From Sinomonas atrocyanea (GTDB taxonomy: Bacteria > Actinomycetota > Actinomycetes > Actinomycetales > Micrococcaceae): DNA of 64,000 bases. Of this stretch, positions 47,571 through 56,428 are shown piece after piece. The stretch is from positions 310,001-374,000 of the forward strand of contig NZ_JAUSTE010000001.1 in NCBI RefSeq assembly GCF_030812675.1, given 5' to 3'. Made by a program: the position numbers and the translations under genes. How positions within the stretch are numbered: position 1 is the stretch's first letter; the number at the start of each line of letters is the position of its first letter. The notes beneath the pieces were generated by a model, which worked only from the letters and a program-made list of their open reading frames with translations, did no database searches and was not told the origin of the DNA.

Positions 47571-47634
47571 CGCTGTGCCCGACGCCCGGACCGGATGCGC
47601 CGACGGGGGGCCGGGACGGACGTGCCGCAGGCAC

Positions 47635-47675
47635 ACGCCGGGAGCCGGCCGCACCACGCGGCCGGCTCCCGGCGT
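47635..47675. terminator. Bidirectional terminator after the zincin-like gene
   Basis: A perfect 18-bp inverted repeat (47635-47652 with 47658-47675) and a 5-base loop lie between convergent genes; it ends just before the stop of the 66-aa gene. Confidence 0.85.
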
Positions 47676-47676
47676 A

Positions 47677-47877
47677 TCAGTCCACGCCTTCGGTGATCTG
47701 GCCGAAGGGGACGGACTCGTCCAGATGGGCCTGGAGCTCGTGCGGCTCGTTGAGGACCACGTGGACCCCGCACGCGGCGTCGGCGGCCGACTGGAGCAGC
47801 ACGGGGCGCACCGTGTCGATGAACTCGGCGCTGCGGCCCTCGAGGTACTTGACGTAGCTGGCTGGAAGCTGGCTCAT
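47677..47877 (-). CDS. Small conserved protein, 66 aa, function unknown
   Basis: A 66-aa protein beginning MSQLPASYVKYLEGRSAEFIDTV and ending ESVPFGQITEGVD. I do not recognise a family. It is acidic, soluble and without membrane segments; a single Cys sits in ADAACGVHVVLNEPHE. A TAGAAT box lies six bases before the ATG, an ideal leaderless promoter, and a strong terminator follows, so it looks like a real single-gene unit. It sits 9 bp after the YgjP-like gene stop on the same strand but has its own promoter. Its neighbours act in proteolysis and DNA repair. Confidence 0.65.
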   Translation of the reverse strand: MSQLPASYVKYLEGRSAEFIDTVRPVLLQSAADAACGVHVVLNEPHELQAHLDESVPFGQITEGVD

Positions 47878-47883
47878 GGCGCG

Positions 47884-47889
47884 ATTCTA
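47884..47889 (-). promoter_or_regulatory. -10 box of the 66-aa gene
   Basis: TAGAAT on the minus strand, 6 bases before the ATG at 47877; it overlaps the stop codon of the upstream YgjP-like gene. Confidence 0.55.
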
Positions 47890-48516
47890 GGCGTCTTCGT
47901 CGTCGTCGATAAGGTCCCAGCCCCCGCCGTCGCCAGCTCCGCCGTCCCCGGCGTCTCCGCGTCCGGAACCGGCGAAGGCCACCCCGGCCAGGAACGCCTT
48001 CGCCTCGGCGAGCCTCGGGTAGGCCCCGACAAGCTCCCAGAACTGGGGCCCGTGGCCGGAGACGAGCAGATGCGCGAGCTCGTGGACGATCACGTAGTCC
48101 ACCACCCACTCCGGCATGCCCTGGAGCTCGTGGGAGAGGCGGATGGTCCGCTGGCTCGGGGTGCACGAGCCCCAGCGCCGGCGCTGGTTGGTGACCCAGC
48201 GGATCGACGCGGGCTCGGTCCGGCCGCCGAAGTACTGCTGGGACAGCGCGGCGGCGCGCTCCATGAGCGCCTCGTCCGAGTGCGCCCCGCGGCGGCGCGC
48301 GGTGTCCTGCTGGAGCCGCTCGACCATGCGCTCGACCCAGTGCGCCTCCTGCGCGCGGGTGAAGCTGGCAGGGATCGCCACGACGGCCGTGCTGCCCTCC
48401 CAGAACGCGGAGACGGTCTTCCGGCGCCGCCCCGAGCGGCGCACCTCGACCGGCGGCCCGTCCTCGGTCAGCGGCAGCGCCCCCTGGCCGGGGGCACGCC
48501 GTGCCTCACGCGCCAC
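47887..48516 (-). CDS. YgjP-like (M48/DUF45-type) metallopeptidase
   Basis: A 209-aa protein with the YgjP/WLM-type zincin core: a basic N-terminal beta region (VEVRRSGRRRKTVSAFWEG), the RRRWGSCTPSQRTIRLSHELQGMP segment, and HELAH near residue 143 in VDYVIVHELAHLLVSGHGPQFWELV, with the third ligand in SGHGPQFW. The last 40 residues are Gly/Asp-rich and disordered. The family may cut or process unknown substrates; no function is proven. It starts with a GTG at 48516 that overlaps the uvrD2 end by 11 bases and has GGAG seven bases upstream, so it belongs to the nudC-uvrD2 operon. Confidence 0.85.
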   Translation of the reverse strand: MAREARRAPGQGALPLTEDGPPVEVRRSGRRRKTVSAFWEGSTAVVAIPASFTRAQEAHWVERMVERLQQDTARRRGAHSDEALMERAAALSQQYFGGRTEPASIRWVTNQRRRWGSCTPSQRTIRLSHELQGMPEWVVDYVIVHELAHLLVSGHGPQFWELVGAYPRLAEAKAFLAGVAFAGSGRGDAGDGGAGDGGGWDLIDDDEDA

Positions 48517-50629
48517 GGATCAGCTCCAGGACCGCCTCGCCGTAGCGCTCGAGCTTGGCCCGGCCCACGCCGGCCACCTGGGACAGCTCGTCCAGGCTCG
48601 AGGGCTTCGCCTCCGCGATGGCGGTCAGGGTCGCGTCGGTGAACACGACGAAGGCCGGCACATCCGCCTCGCGGGCCTGCTCGAGGCGCCACGCGCGGAG
48701 CGCCTCGAAGGTCGCCTCCTCGTAGGTGGGCGGGCAGCCGGAGCAGCGGCCGACCTTCCGCTCTGCCCCCGTGGAGAGGATCGTGCCGCAGACGCGGCAG
48801 GTGGTGGGCCCCTTGAGCTCGCGGCGCCTGCGGGGGCTGCGCTCGGCGTGCGAGGACGTCGAGCCCGCGGGCCGCAGCCCGTCGAGGAAGCGCGAGGGGC
48901 GCCGGTGGGCCCGGCCGCCGGGGGTGCGGGACAGCGACCAGGACAAGTGCAGGAACTCCCGGGCCCGGGTGATCCCGACGTAGAGCAGGCGCCGCTCCTC
49001 GTCCACGGTCACGGGCGTGTCGGCGAAGGAGATCGGCACGAGGCCCTCGCTCAGCCCCACGAGGAACACGGCGTCCCACTCGAGGCCCTTCGCGGCGTGC
49101 AGCGACGCGAGCGTCACGCCCTGGACGGCCGGCGCATGCTGGGCCGTGGCCCGCTCCTGCAGCTCGGCCACGAACTCGGGCAGCCCGAACCCCTCCCCCC
49201 GCGCGGCCGCAAGCTCGTCGGCGAGGGCCACGAGCGCGGCGAGCGACTCCCACCTCTCGCGCGTGGCGCCTCCGCCCGTGGGCGCCTGTTCGGAGTAGCC
49301 CAGCGAGGAGAGCACGTCGCGCACCCGCTGCGCCATCGGCACGCCGTCGTCCGCCTGGGCGCGGGCGGCGCCGCGGAGCTGCAGGAGCCCGTCGCGGACC
49401 TCGCGACGGTTGAAGAACCGCTCGCCGCCGCGCAGCTGGTAGCCGATCCCGGCCGCGGCGAGGGCCTGCTCGAACGCCTCGGACTGGCCGTTGGTGCGGA
49501 ACAGCACCGCGATGTCCTTGGGCTCGGTCCCGGCCTCGACGAGGGCGGCGATCCGTCGGGCGACGGCACTCGCCTCTGCCTCGTCGTCGGCACACTCGGC
49601 GAATTCGGGCTCGGGCCCGCTGGGCCGCTGCGCGATGAGGTTCAGCGGCTTCGCCCACCGGGCGTCCGCGGCGGGTCCCGCGGGGCGACGGGACGCGAGC
49701 AGGTCGTTGGCCAGGCGCACGACCTGGGGCGTGGACCGGTAGTCCCGCACGAGGCGGATCATGGCGGCGTCCGGGTGGCGCTTGCCGAATTCGAGCAGGT
49801 GGGTGCTCGTGGCACCGGTGAACGAGTAGATCGTCTGGCTCGCGTCGCCCACCACGCAGAGTTCCTCGCGGCCGCCCAGCCACAGCTCGAGGAGTCGCTG
49901 CTGCAGCGGGGAGACGTCCTGGTACTCGTCGACGACGAAGTGGCGGTACTGCTCGCGCACCGTCGCGGCGACCTTGGGGTCCTCCTGCAGGATGCCGACC
50001 GTGATCAGGAGGACGTCCTCGAAGTCGATGAGGTTCCGGTCCACCTTGACGTCCTCGTACGCCTCGAAGAGCCTCGCCACGGTGGCCGGCTGGAGGCCGC
50101 CGGGCTCGCCGCGGCCCGCGGCGCCCTCGAGGTAGGTCGACGGGGTGAGCATCGAGACCTTGGCCCACTCGATCTCCGAGGCCAGGTCCCGGATCGCGGC
50201 CCTGTCCACGGTGAGTCGCAGGCGGCGTGCGCCCTCGGCGATGGCCTGGGCCTTGTGCTCGAGGAGGCTCGGGAGCGAGCCCCCGACGGCCTGCGGCCAG
50301 AAGTACTGCAGCTGGCGCAGGGCGGCGGCGTGGAACGTGCGGGCCTGGACGCCCCCCACGCCGAGGTCGCGCAGGCGGCTGCGCATCTCGGCGGCGGCCC
50401 GCGCGGTGAAGGTGACGGCGAGGAGGCGCTGGGGCGAGTAGACGCCCGAGTGGACGCCGTAGGCGATGCGGTGGGTGATCGCGCGCGTCTTGCCCGTGCC
50501 CGCCCCGGCGAGGACGCAGACCGGCCCCTGCAGGGTGGTCGCGACCTCGCGCTGCTCCTCGTCGAGGCCGCCGAGGAGCCGCTCCTCGAGGGTCCCGCCC
50601 GCGGCCTGGGCGGTCTCGGCCGCGCTCAC
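48506..50629 (-). CDS. uvrD2: UvrD2-type SF1 helicase with tetracysteine and HRDC domains
   Basis: A 707-aa ATP-dependent 3'-5' DNA helicase. It has Walker A LAGAGTGKT near residue 40, VTFTARAAAEMRSRL (Ia), VDEYQDVSPLQQRLLELWL (II), GDASQTIYSF (III), VRDYRSTPQVV (IV) and GLEWDAVFLVG (V). After the helicase core come a Cys4 motif (CRVCG...CSGC, about 605-625) and a C-terminal HRDC domain (about 630-707; LTAIAEAKPSSLDELSQVAGVG). This domain order is that of mycobacterial UvrD2 (Rv3198c). It starts with a GTG overlapping the nudC stop (GTGA). It likely acts in DNA repair. Confidence 0.93.
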   Translation of the reverse strand: MSAAETAQAAGGTLEERLLGGLDEEQREVATTLQGPVCVLAGAGTGKTRAITHRIAYGVHSGVYSPQRLLAVTFTARAAAEMRSRLRDLGVGGVQARTFHAAALRQLQYFWPQAVGGSLPSLLEHKAQAIAEGARRLRLTVDRAAIRDLASEIEWAKVSMLTPSTYLEGAAGRGEPGGLQPATVARLFEAYEDVKVDRNLIDFEDVLLITVGILQEDPKVAATVREQYRHFVVDEYQDVSPLQQRLLELWLGGREELCVVGDASQTIYSFTGATSTHLLEFGKRHPDAAMIRLVRDYRSTPQVVRLANDLLASRRPAGPAADARWAKPLNLIAQRPSGPEPEFAECADDEAEASAVARRIAALVEAGTEPKDIAVLFRTNGQSEAFEQALAAAGIGYQLRGGERFFNRREVRDGLLQLRGAARAQADDGVPMAQRVRDVLSSLGYSEQAPTGGGATRERWESLAALVALADELAAARGEGFGLPEFVAELQERATAQHAPAVQGVTLASLHAAKGLEWDAVFLVGLSEGLVPISFADTPVTVDEERRLLYVGITRAREFLHLSWSLSRTPGGRAHRRPSRFLDGLRPAGSTSSHAERSPRRRRELKGPTTCRVCGTILSTGAERKVGRCSGCPPTYEEATFEALRAWRLEQAREADVPAFVVFTDATLTAIAEAKPSSLDELSQVAGVGRAKLERYGEAVLELIRGA

Positions 50630-51708
50630 TGGGCCGCCGCCTCCGGTTCGGTGATGGGACCGCCGAACCACCGCTCGATGAGGGCCCGCGAGATGGACAG
50701 CCTGCTCGGCAGATCGATCTCCCCTGAGCCTGCCGCGGCGGCCAGCGCGTCGCGGCTGAACCAGCGGGCGCGGAGCACCTCGACGCCGTCCGGCTCGGCG
50801 ACCTCGTCGAGCGTGCGGGCGGTGAAGCCGAGCATCAGGGAGGCGGGGAACGGCCAGGGCTGGGACCCGAGGTACTGGCACTCGGTCACCCGGACACCGA
50901 CTTCCTCGAGGACCTCGCGGGCCACGGCCTGCTCGAGGGATTCGCCGGGTTCGACGAAGCCCGCGAGGGTCGAGAACATGCTCGAGCGCATGCGCGCCCC
51001 GGTGGCCAGGAGTACACGGTCGCCCGGGCCGACCACGGTGACGATGATCGCGGGGTCGGTGCGGGGGAAGTGCTCCGAACCGTCCTCGGGGCACTGGCGC
51101 ACCCAGCCGCTCTGGATGACTTGGGTGTGTGCGCCGCAGCGCGGGCACCGCGGGTGGGAGGCATGCCAGTTGGCGATGGCCGTCGCCTCGAGCAGGATGC
51201 CCGCCTCCACGATGTCCAGCCCGGGCCCGGACTCGCGGAAGCCGGCCCAGTTCGTCTCCTCCGGCAGCAGCCCTGCCCCCTCCTGCGCCGGCTCGGACAT
51301 GACTGCGGAGACCGGCTCGACCGGCTCGTCGAGGACCACGAGGACGATGTCGGAGCCCGGGGCCACGTGCGCGGTGGTCCGCTCCTGCGGCAGCCGGCCG
51401 AGGTAGACGACCAGGCCTTCGAGCCAATCTGCGGGCAGGGACCGCGCCGGAACGAAGGCGAGGTGCCCGCCGTCGTGCGCAGCCCGCCGCTGCGAGTAGA
51501 GCACCGCAAGGGTGCCCGGCTGGCGCACGAGCTGGCCGAGGAACTCGGGGTCGGCGCGGTCCGCGGACCTGCGGTCGAGGGCTTCTGCGGCTGCGGGCAG
51601 GAGTCGGTCGGCGAGCAGTCCGGCGGCCGGCCCCGGCTCGTCGAACGCCGAGAGCGCGGCGCCGGCGGTGCCAGGAGGCTGGGGAAGGGGGAACGGGCCG
51701 GAAGTCAT
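50626..51708 (-). CDS. nudC: NAD(H) pyrophosphatase / deNADding Nudix hydrolase NudC
   Basis: A 360-aa NudC that hydrolyses NADH, and NAD caps on RNA, to NMN(H) and AMP. The Nudix box is GFVEPGESLEQAVAREVLEEVGV (about 226-248), and the NudC-specific SQPWPFPASLMLGF follows it. The zinc ribbon has CPRCG and one later Cys (RQCPEDGSEHFPR); the fourth Cys of the E. coli enzyme is absent, as I recall for the mycobacterial protein. A TACCGT box seven bases before the ATG suggests a leaderless mRNA. It heads the nudC-uvrD2-YgjP operon and is divergent from the kinase-fold gene. Confidence 0.94.
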   Translation of the reverse strand: MTSGPFPLPQPPGTAGAALSAFDEPGPAAGLLADRLLPAAAEALDRRSADRADPEFLGQLVRQPGTLAVLYSQRRAAHDGGHLAFVPARSLPADWLEGLVVYLGRLPQERTTAHVAPGSDIVLVVLDEPVEPVSAVMSEPAQEGAGLLPEETNWAGFRESGPGLDIVEAGILLEATAIANWHASHPRCPRCGAHTQVIQSGWVRQCPEDGSEHFPRTDPAIIVTVVGPGDRVLLATGARMRSSMFSTLAGFVEPGESLEQAVAREVLEEVGVRVTECQYLGSQPWPFPASLMLGFTARTLDEVAEPDGVEVLRARWFSRDALAAAAGSGEIDLPSRLSISRALIERWFGGPITEPEAAAQ

Positions 51709-51715
51709 ATCCACT

Positions 51716-51721
51716 ACGGTA
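51716..51721 (-). promoter_or_regulatory. -10 box of nudC
   Basis: TACCGT on the minus strand, 7 bases before the ATG at 51708. Confidence 0.45.
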
Positions 51722-51798
51722 CTGAGCCGTTCCGACACTCGCACAACCGGCGGGGCGCCGGTTCGGCGTGGGTCCGCGCCCGCGGGGGCGCAGCGGGC

Positions 51799-51804
51799 TA
51801 GCGT
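51799..51804 (+). promoter_or_regulatory. -10 box of the phosphotransferase-like gene
   Basis: TAGCGT, 7 bases before the GTG at 51812. Confidence 0.5.
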
Positions 51805-51811
51805 GGAAAGG

Positions 51812-52993
51812 GTGAAACGCACTCCGCTCGAGCTGGCTGCCATCGCTACCGCTGCCGTCCCCGGACTGCAGCCGACCGCCGTGGCGGCGTCCCCGGACGA
51901 CGCCACCGACTTCGACGCGGCGCTCCTGGAGACCGCCGACGGGCGTGCCTGGCGCATCCGCTGCCCGCGGGGCACGGAGGCCAGTGCGCGGCTCGAGACC
52001 GAGATGACGGTGCTGCGCGCCTTCGACCCTGCCGTGCGCGCCGAGCTGCCATTCCAGATGCCGGCGGTCGCCGGCACGGTGCGCATGGACGGGCTCACGA
52101 CGTGCGTCTACACCAACCTCACCGGGGCGGTCCGGGACCTCGACTCCCTCGCCTCGGGCAGCGACCGGCTCGCACGCGAGATCGGGACGACGCTTGCCGC
52201 CATCCACGGCCTGCCGCAGGAACTCGTCGACAGCGCCGACCTGCCCTCCTACACCGCCAATGGGTTCCGGCAGCGGCGCCTCAACGAGCTCGACCAGGCG
52301 GCCACGACGGGCAAGATCCCCGCGGTGCTCCTGCGCCGGTGGGAGCAGGCCATGGAGGACGTGACCCTGTGGCGGTTCAACCCGACGGTGGTCCACGGCG
52401 ACCTCCACGAGGACAACCTCCTCATCGACGATGACCGCGTCACGGCCGTGACCGGCTGGACCGACCTCCGGATCGGCGATCCGGCCGATGACATCGCCTG
52501 GCTCGTCGGATCGAACGAGCCGCGGTTCATCGACGCGGTGCTCGCCGCCTACCACGAGGCCCGCAAGGAGCCTGTGGATCCGCAGCTCGCACGCCGCGCG
52601 GCCTTGGCGGCCGAATTCGCGCTCGCCCAGTACCTAGTGAAGGCCCTCGCCCTCGACGACCGGGAGGTCGCGCGGGACGCCGAGGCGATGCTCGCCGAAC
52701 TGGCTGCCGACATCGAGGCCAGCGAGGCGGCAGATGCCGCCGAGTCGGCCGCCGTGCCGCTCCGAGACGGCGGGAGCGGCGACGCCCTCACGGCCCCAGA
52801 CTCGGACGTCCCGGCCCCGAGGGCCCCGGCCCCGACCGGTCAGGACTCGGACGGCCGGGCCCCGGAGGGCCGGGCCCCGGAGGGCCGGGCCCCGGAGGAG
52901 CGGCGGCCGGCAGCCGAGGGCGCCCGCGCGGTGGACCCGGCCCCGGCGACCGATGCGATCCCGCTCATCACGGACGGCCGCGGCGAGGGCTGA
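51812..52993 (+). CDS. Aminoglycoside/macrolide phosphotransferase-fold protein
   Basis: A 393-aa protein with the APH kinase fold (about 1-300): the catalytic-loop motif VVHGDLHEDNLLIDDD near residues 195-210 is intact. The metal-binding segment expected as IDW...GDP reads VTGWTDLRIGDPADDIAWLV, so glycine replaces the first Asp, though GDPADD remains. The last 90 residues are Ala/Pro-rich, with an exact three-fold GRAPE repeat (DNA repeat 52853-52897). It is a conserved genomic neighbour of nudC/uvrD2 (cf. Rv3196/Rv3197 region), so a housekeeping role is likelier than antibiotic resistance. It starts leaderless at the GTG 51812 and converges with adnB over 42 bp without a clear hairpin. Confidence 0.82.
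   Translation: MKRTPLELAAIATAAVPGLQPTAVAASPDDATDFDAALLETADGRAWRIRCPRGTEASARLETEMTVLRAFDPAVRAELPFQMPAVAGTVRMDGLTTCVYTNLTGAVRDLDSLASGSDRLAREIGTTLAAIHGLPQELVDSADLPSYTANGFRQRRLNELDQAATTGKIPAVLLRRWEQAMEDVTLWRFNPTVVHGDLHEDNLLIDDDRVTAVTGWTDLRIGDPADDIAWLVGSNEPRFIDAVLAAYHEARKEPVDPQLARRAALAAEFALAQYLVKALALDDREVARDAEAMLAELAADIEASEAADAAESAAVPLRDGGSGDALTAPDSDVPAPRAPAPTGQDSDGRAPEGRAPEGRAPEERRPAAEGARAVDPAPATDAIPLITDGRGEG
52853..52897 (+). repeat. Three exact 15-bp tandem repeats
   Basis: GGCCGGGCCCCGGAG is repeated three times without a mismatch, encoding (GRAPE)3 in the disordered tail. Identity at every third base suggests recent slippage. Confidence 0.9.
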
Positions 52994-53035
52994 CTCCGCC
53001 CCGATGGGATGGCAGGCCGGTCACCCCAGCGCGGC

Positions 53036-56000
53036 TCACCGGAGCGCGGCGGCGACGATGGCCTCCAGCTCCGCCTCGGTGGCCAACCCCTCCGGGCGCA
53101 CGACCTCGCCGTCGGCCAGATAGCAGAACGCCGCCCTGATCTCCTCCACCGGTGTGTCCGTGAGGCGCGACCAGGCGAGGCGGTACACGGCCAGCTGGAC
53201 GGACCGCGCCCTCGCCTCGGCACCCCTCAGCGCCCTCCCGGTCTTCCAGTCCACGAGGTCCCAGCGGCCGTCCGCGTCGCGGAAGACGGCGTCGATGCGG
53301 CCGCGCACGACGACGGGGCCCACCCTGGTCTCGATCGGCACCTCGACGTGGGCCGGGCTCCGGTTCGCCCACTCGGTGCGCTTGAACGCCTCGACGAGCG
53401 TTCCGAGCTCGTAGGCCTCGTCGACGTACTCGTCCGAGCTGTCGAAGCCCTCGAGGTCCAGCATGGCGCTCGTGCCGAAGTGCTCCTCGACCCAGGCGTG
53501 GAACGCCGTCCCGCGGCGCGCCGCCATCCCCGGCCGGCGCGGAACGGGCCGGCGCAGCTGGCGCACCACCGCATCGCGGTCTTCGCCGAGCGCCACCAGC
53601 GTGGATGCCGAGACGTGCTCGGGCAGGCGCACGCCCGAGGTCTCCTGGGCCCGCGCCTGCTCGGCGAGGAGCAGCTCGGCCTCGCGCGCCCACTCGGCCT
53701 GCCGGGGCGCAGCCGGGGGCGGGAGGTGGGGCCCCGCACCGACGTCGTGGATCTCCTCGAGGACGCGCTGCGCCGCCGCCTCGACGGCCTCGCGGCGGCC
53801 GGGAGAGAGGCTGCGGCGCGCCCCCGTGGCGGCGTCGACGGGCCCCTCGAGCGGGTCGTACGGCCACAGCGAGCGCTGGGCCTGCGCCTGGAGGGGGTTC
53901 TCCTCGGGCAGGTCGGCGTCCTCGGCCCACGCGACGACCTCGAAGCCGTGGCCGTCCGCGCCGCGCAGCTCCTCGAGGAACGGTGACGCCGCCATCGGCT
54001 TGGAGCGGGTGCTGCTCCAGGCGAACCCGGTGGCCACGAGCAGGGACCGGGCGCGGGTGAAGGCGACGTAAGCCAGCCTCCGGTCCTCGCGCTCGGCGTG
54101 CTCGGTCGCATCCTCCGCGAGCTGCTTCTCGGCCTCGACCCAGCCCTTCTGGTGGGGCTGGTCGGTGTCCCAGGCGGGGAGGTCTGCCCGGTCGCCGCGC
54201 AGCGGCCAGGGCAGGGCGGACTGCCCCACCGTCCACCGGTCGTTGCCGCCCGAGGGGAACATTCCGCGGTTGAGCCCCGTCACGGCGACCGCATCCCACT
54301 CGAGCCCCTTGGAGGCGTGGACCGTGAGCAGCTGGACTGCGCCGGGAGAGGGCTCGCTGGGGGCCATGTCGAGCCCGGACTCCTCCCGGGCTGCGACTTC
54401 GAGCCAGGCGAGGAACGCGAGCAGCCCGGGCTCGGACGACTGGGCGAGGAACGATGCCGCTGCTTCGGCGAAGGCATCGAGGTTGCGGCGGGCGCTGTGC
54501 ACCGAGGAACCCGGTCTGGCGGCCAGCTCGATGTCCAGCAGGAGCGCGCGCTCGACGTGGGAGATGACGGTGCCGAGGTCGTCCCCCGAGACGGTGCGCA
54601 GCATCCGCAGCTCGTCGCGCAGCCGCGTCAGGCGCGACAGGGCCTCGGGGCTCAGCTGCCGGCCTGCGCCGGAGGTCCAGCCGGGCCGGGGCAAGCGGTC
54701 GACGGCCTCGACGAGGCTCGAGGCCTCGGCGAGGTCCCCCTCGACGAGGACCTCCTCCGCCGTGCCCGGGGCATCGAGGTCCTGCTCCTCGGGGCGGGCG
54801 GCGGCGGTGCGGAGGGCCGCAAGGTGGCGGGACCAGTCGGCGAGCGCCATGAGGTCGGCTGGTCCGATCCGCCAGCGTGCCCCGGCGAGGAGCCGCATGA
54901 GGGCGTCGGAGCGGCCCGGATCCGCGATGACCCGCAGTGTCGAGACAATGTCGATGACTTCCGGGGTGTCGAGCAGGCCGCCGAGGCCGACGATCTCGAA
55001 CGGCATCCCGCGGCGCTCGAACTCGCCGCGGAGGGCCGCGAACTGGGAGCGCTTCCGGCACAGGACCGCCATCGTCGGGCCTGCGCCGGATGCGGGCCCC
55101 GCCTGGGCGGCCCAGGCGCGCGCGAAGTCCTGCAGCTCGCCGGCGACGGCCTTGGCCTCGTCCAGTTCGTCGACGAAACGGCCGAGCCGGACGCGGCCGG
55201 GCCCTGCCCCGGGGCGGGGCTCGAGCGGCTGGACCTCGATGGGCGCGGTTCCGGCGAGGTACGCCGGGGGCGCCGCGAGCGGGGCGGCCACCGTGTTCGC
55301 GGTCGCGAGGACCGTGGTCGAGTTGCGCCAGGCCGTGGTCAGGTGGCTGGTCCAGGCCGGGGCGAGGCCGGTTCCCTCCCGCCGCGGGAACACGCGCGGG
55401 AAGCTCTCGAGCTGTCCCGCGGAGGCGCCCCGGAAGCCGTAGATCGACTGGTTGGGATCGCCGACGGCGGTGACCGAGTGGCCGTCGCCGAAGAGCGAGG
55501 AGAACAGCACGAGCTGCGCGTGGGACGTGTCCTGGAATTCGTCGAGGAGGACGGTGCGGTACTGGCTGCGCAGGAGCCTGCCCGCCTCGGGCACCGTGGC
55601 CGCGATGCGGGCGGCGAGGGCCACGAGATCGCCGTAGTCCAGGACGCCGCGCTCGCGCTTCGCGGCGGCGTAGCGTTCAACGAGCCCCGCGACCATGGCT
55701 CGGGTGCGCAGCGTGGTCAGGAGCGCCGCGGCGCCGGCGGGCTGCCTGCCTCCCCGGCCGCCCGGAGGGAGCCCCTGGAGCCGGGCGGCGTCCTCCTCGA
55801 GCCACGCGGCGACGTCGCCGGGCTCGCGCAGGTGTTCGGCGCAGTCGCCGGCCAGCTGCAGCACCGCGGCGATGAGGCTGCTCTTGGCGGGGAACCCGTC
55901 CCAGGTGCCGCCGTCGTACGCCTCGACCACGCGGGCGGCCAGCTGGAAGGACTGGGCGGGTCCGAGCAGCACCGCGTCGCGCTCGACCCCCAGCCGGAGC

Positions 56001-56428
56001 CCGTGGTCCTGCACGACGGTATTGGCGAACGAGTGGTAGGTCGACACCGTCGGGTCGAGAGCCTGCTGGTCGGCCGCCCCCGGCGCGACCCCTTCGGCGC
56101 CGCGGCGTGCCAGCCTCGCGAGCCGGGCGAGCTGGGCCCGGATCCGCGCGGAGAGCTCTCCGGCCGCCTTCCGGGTGAAGGTCACCCCGAGGACCTCGTC
56201 GGGGCGGACCCACCCATTCGCGACGAGCCAGACCACGCGGTCGGCCATGGTCGCGGTCTTGCCCGACCCTGCCCCGGCCACGACGAGGCGCGGTGCGAGG
56301 GGCGAGGAGATGATCTCCGACTGCTGGGCCGTGGGGCGATGCTGGCCCAGCAGGTCCGCGAGCTCCTCCGGGGTGAACCGTGGCTCGGGCAGCTCGACGG
56401 GGCTCTGCGCGTGCGTCGTCTCGCTCAT
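53036..56428 (-). CDS. adnB: AdnB-like helicase-nuclease subunit
   Basis: A 1130-aa subunit of the AdnAB double-strand-break resection motor-nuclease. The UvrD-like motor (about 35-760) has Walker A VVAGAGSGKT, VTFTRKAAGELSARI, motif II LLDEFQDTSHAQ, GDPNQSIYGFRGA, and HASKGLEWDAVAVTG (V). The C-terminal RecB-type nuclease domain (about 900-1130) has RRGTAFHAWVEEHFG and the catalytic GRIDAVFRDADGRWDLVDWKTG. All motor motifs look intact, which fits AdnB as the working motor. Its ATG overlaps the adnA stop (ATGA). It corresponds to Rv3201c in M. tuberculosis; Rv3200c, a potassium-channel-like gene, is not present here. Confidence 0.92.
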   Translation of the reverse strand: MSETTHAQSPVELPEPRFTPEELADLLGQHRPTAQQSEIISSPLAPRLVVAGAGSGKTATMADRVVWLVANGWVRPDEVLGVTFTRKAAGELSARIRAQLARLARLARRGAEGVAPGAADQQALDPTVSTYHSFANTVVQDHGLRLGVERDAVLLGPAQSFQLAARVVEAYDGGTWDGFPAKSSLIAAVLQLAGDCAEHLREPGDVAAWLEEDAARLQGLPPGGRGGRQPAGAAALLTTLRTRAMVAGLVERYAAAKRERGVLDYGDLVALAARIAATVPEAGRLLRSQYRTVLLDEFQDTSHAQLVLFSSLFGDGHSVTAVGDPNQSIYGFRGASAGQLESFPRVFPRREGTGLAPAWTSHLTTAWRNSTTVLATANTVAAPLAAPPAYLAGTAPIEVQPLEPRPGAGPGRVRLGRFVDELDEAKAVAGELQDFARAWAAQAGPASGAGPTMAVLCRKRSQFAALRGEFERRGMPFEIVGLGGLLDTPEVIDIVSTLRVIADPGRSDALMRLLAGARWRIGPADLMALADWSRHLAALRTAAARPEEQDLDAPGTAEEVLVEGDLAEASSLVEAVDRLPRPGWTSGAGRQLSPEALSRLTRLRDELRMLRTVSGDDLGTVISHVERALLLDIELAARPGSSVHSARRNLDAFAEAAASFLAQSSEPGLLAFLAWLEVAAREESGLDMAPSEPSPGAVQLLTVHASKGLEWDAVAVTGLNRGMFPSGGNDRWTVGQSALPWPLRGDRADLPAWDTDQPHQKGWVEAEKQLAEDATEHAEREDRRLAYVAFTRARSLLVATGFAWSSTRSKPMAASPFLEELRGADGHGFEVVAWAEDADLPEENPLQAQAQRSLWPYDPLEGPVDAATGARRSLSPGRREAVEAAAQRVLEEIHDVGAGPHLPPPAAPRQAEWAREAELLLAEQARAQETSGVRLPEHVSASTLVALGEDRDAVVRQLRRPVPRRPGMAARRGTAFHAWVEEHFGTSAMLDLEGFDSSDEYVDEAYELGTLVEAFKRTEWANRSPAHVEVPIETRVGPVVVRGRIDAVFRDADGRWDLVDWKTGRALRGAEARARSVQLAVYRLAWSRLTDTPVEEIRAAFCYLADGEVVRPEGLATEAELEAIVAAALR

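Noticed and set aside
51812-52993. Antibiotic-resistance gene
   Set aside because: The APH fold alone is not evidence of resistance; the metal-site change and conserved repair neighbourhood argue against it.
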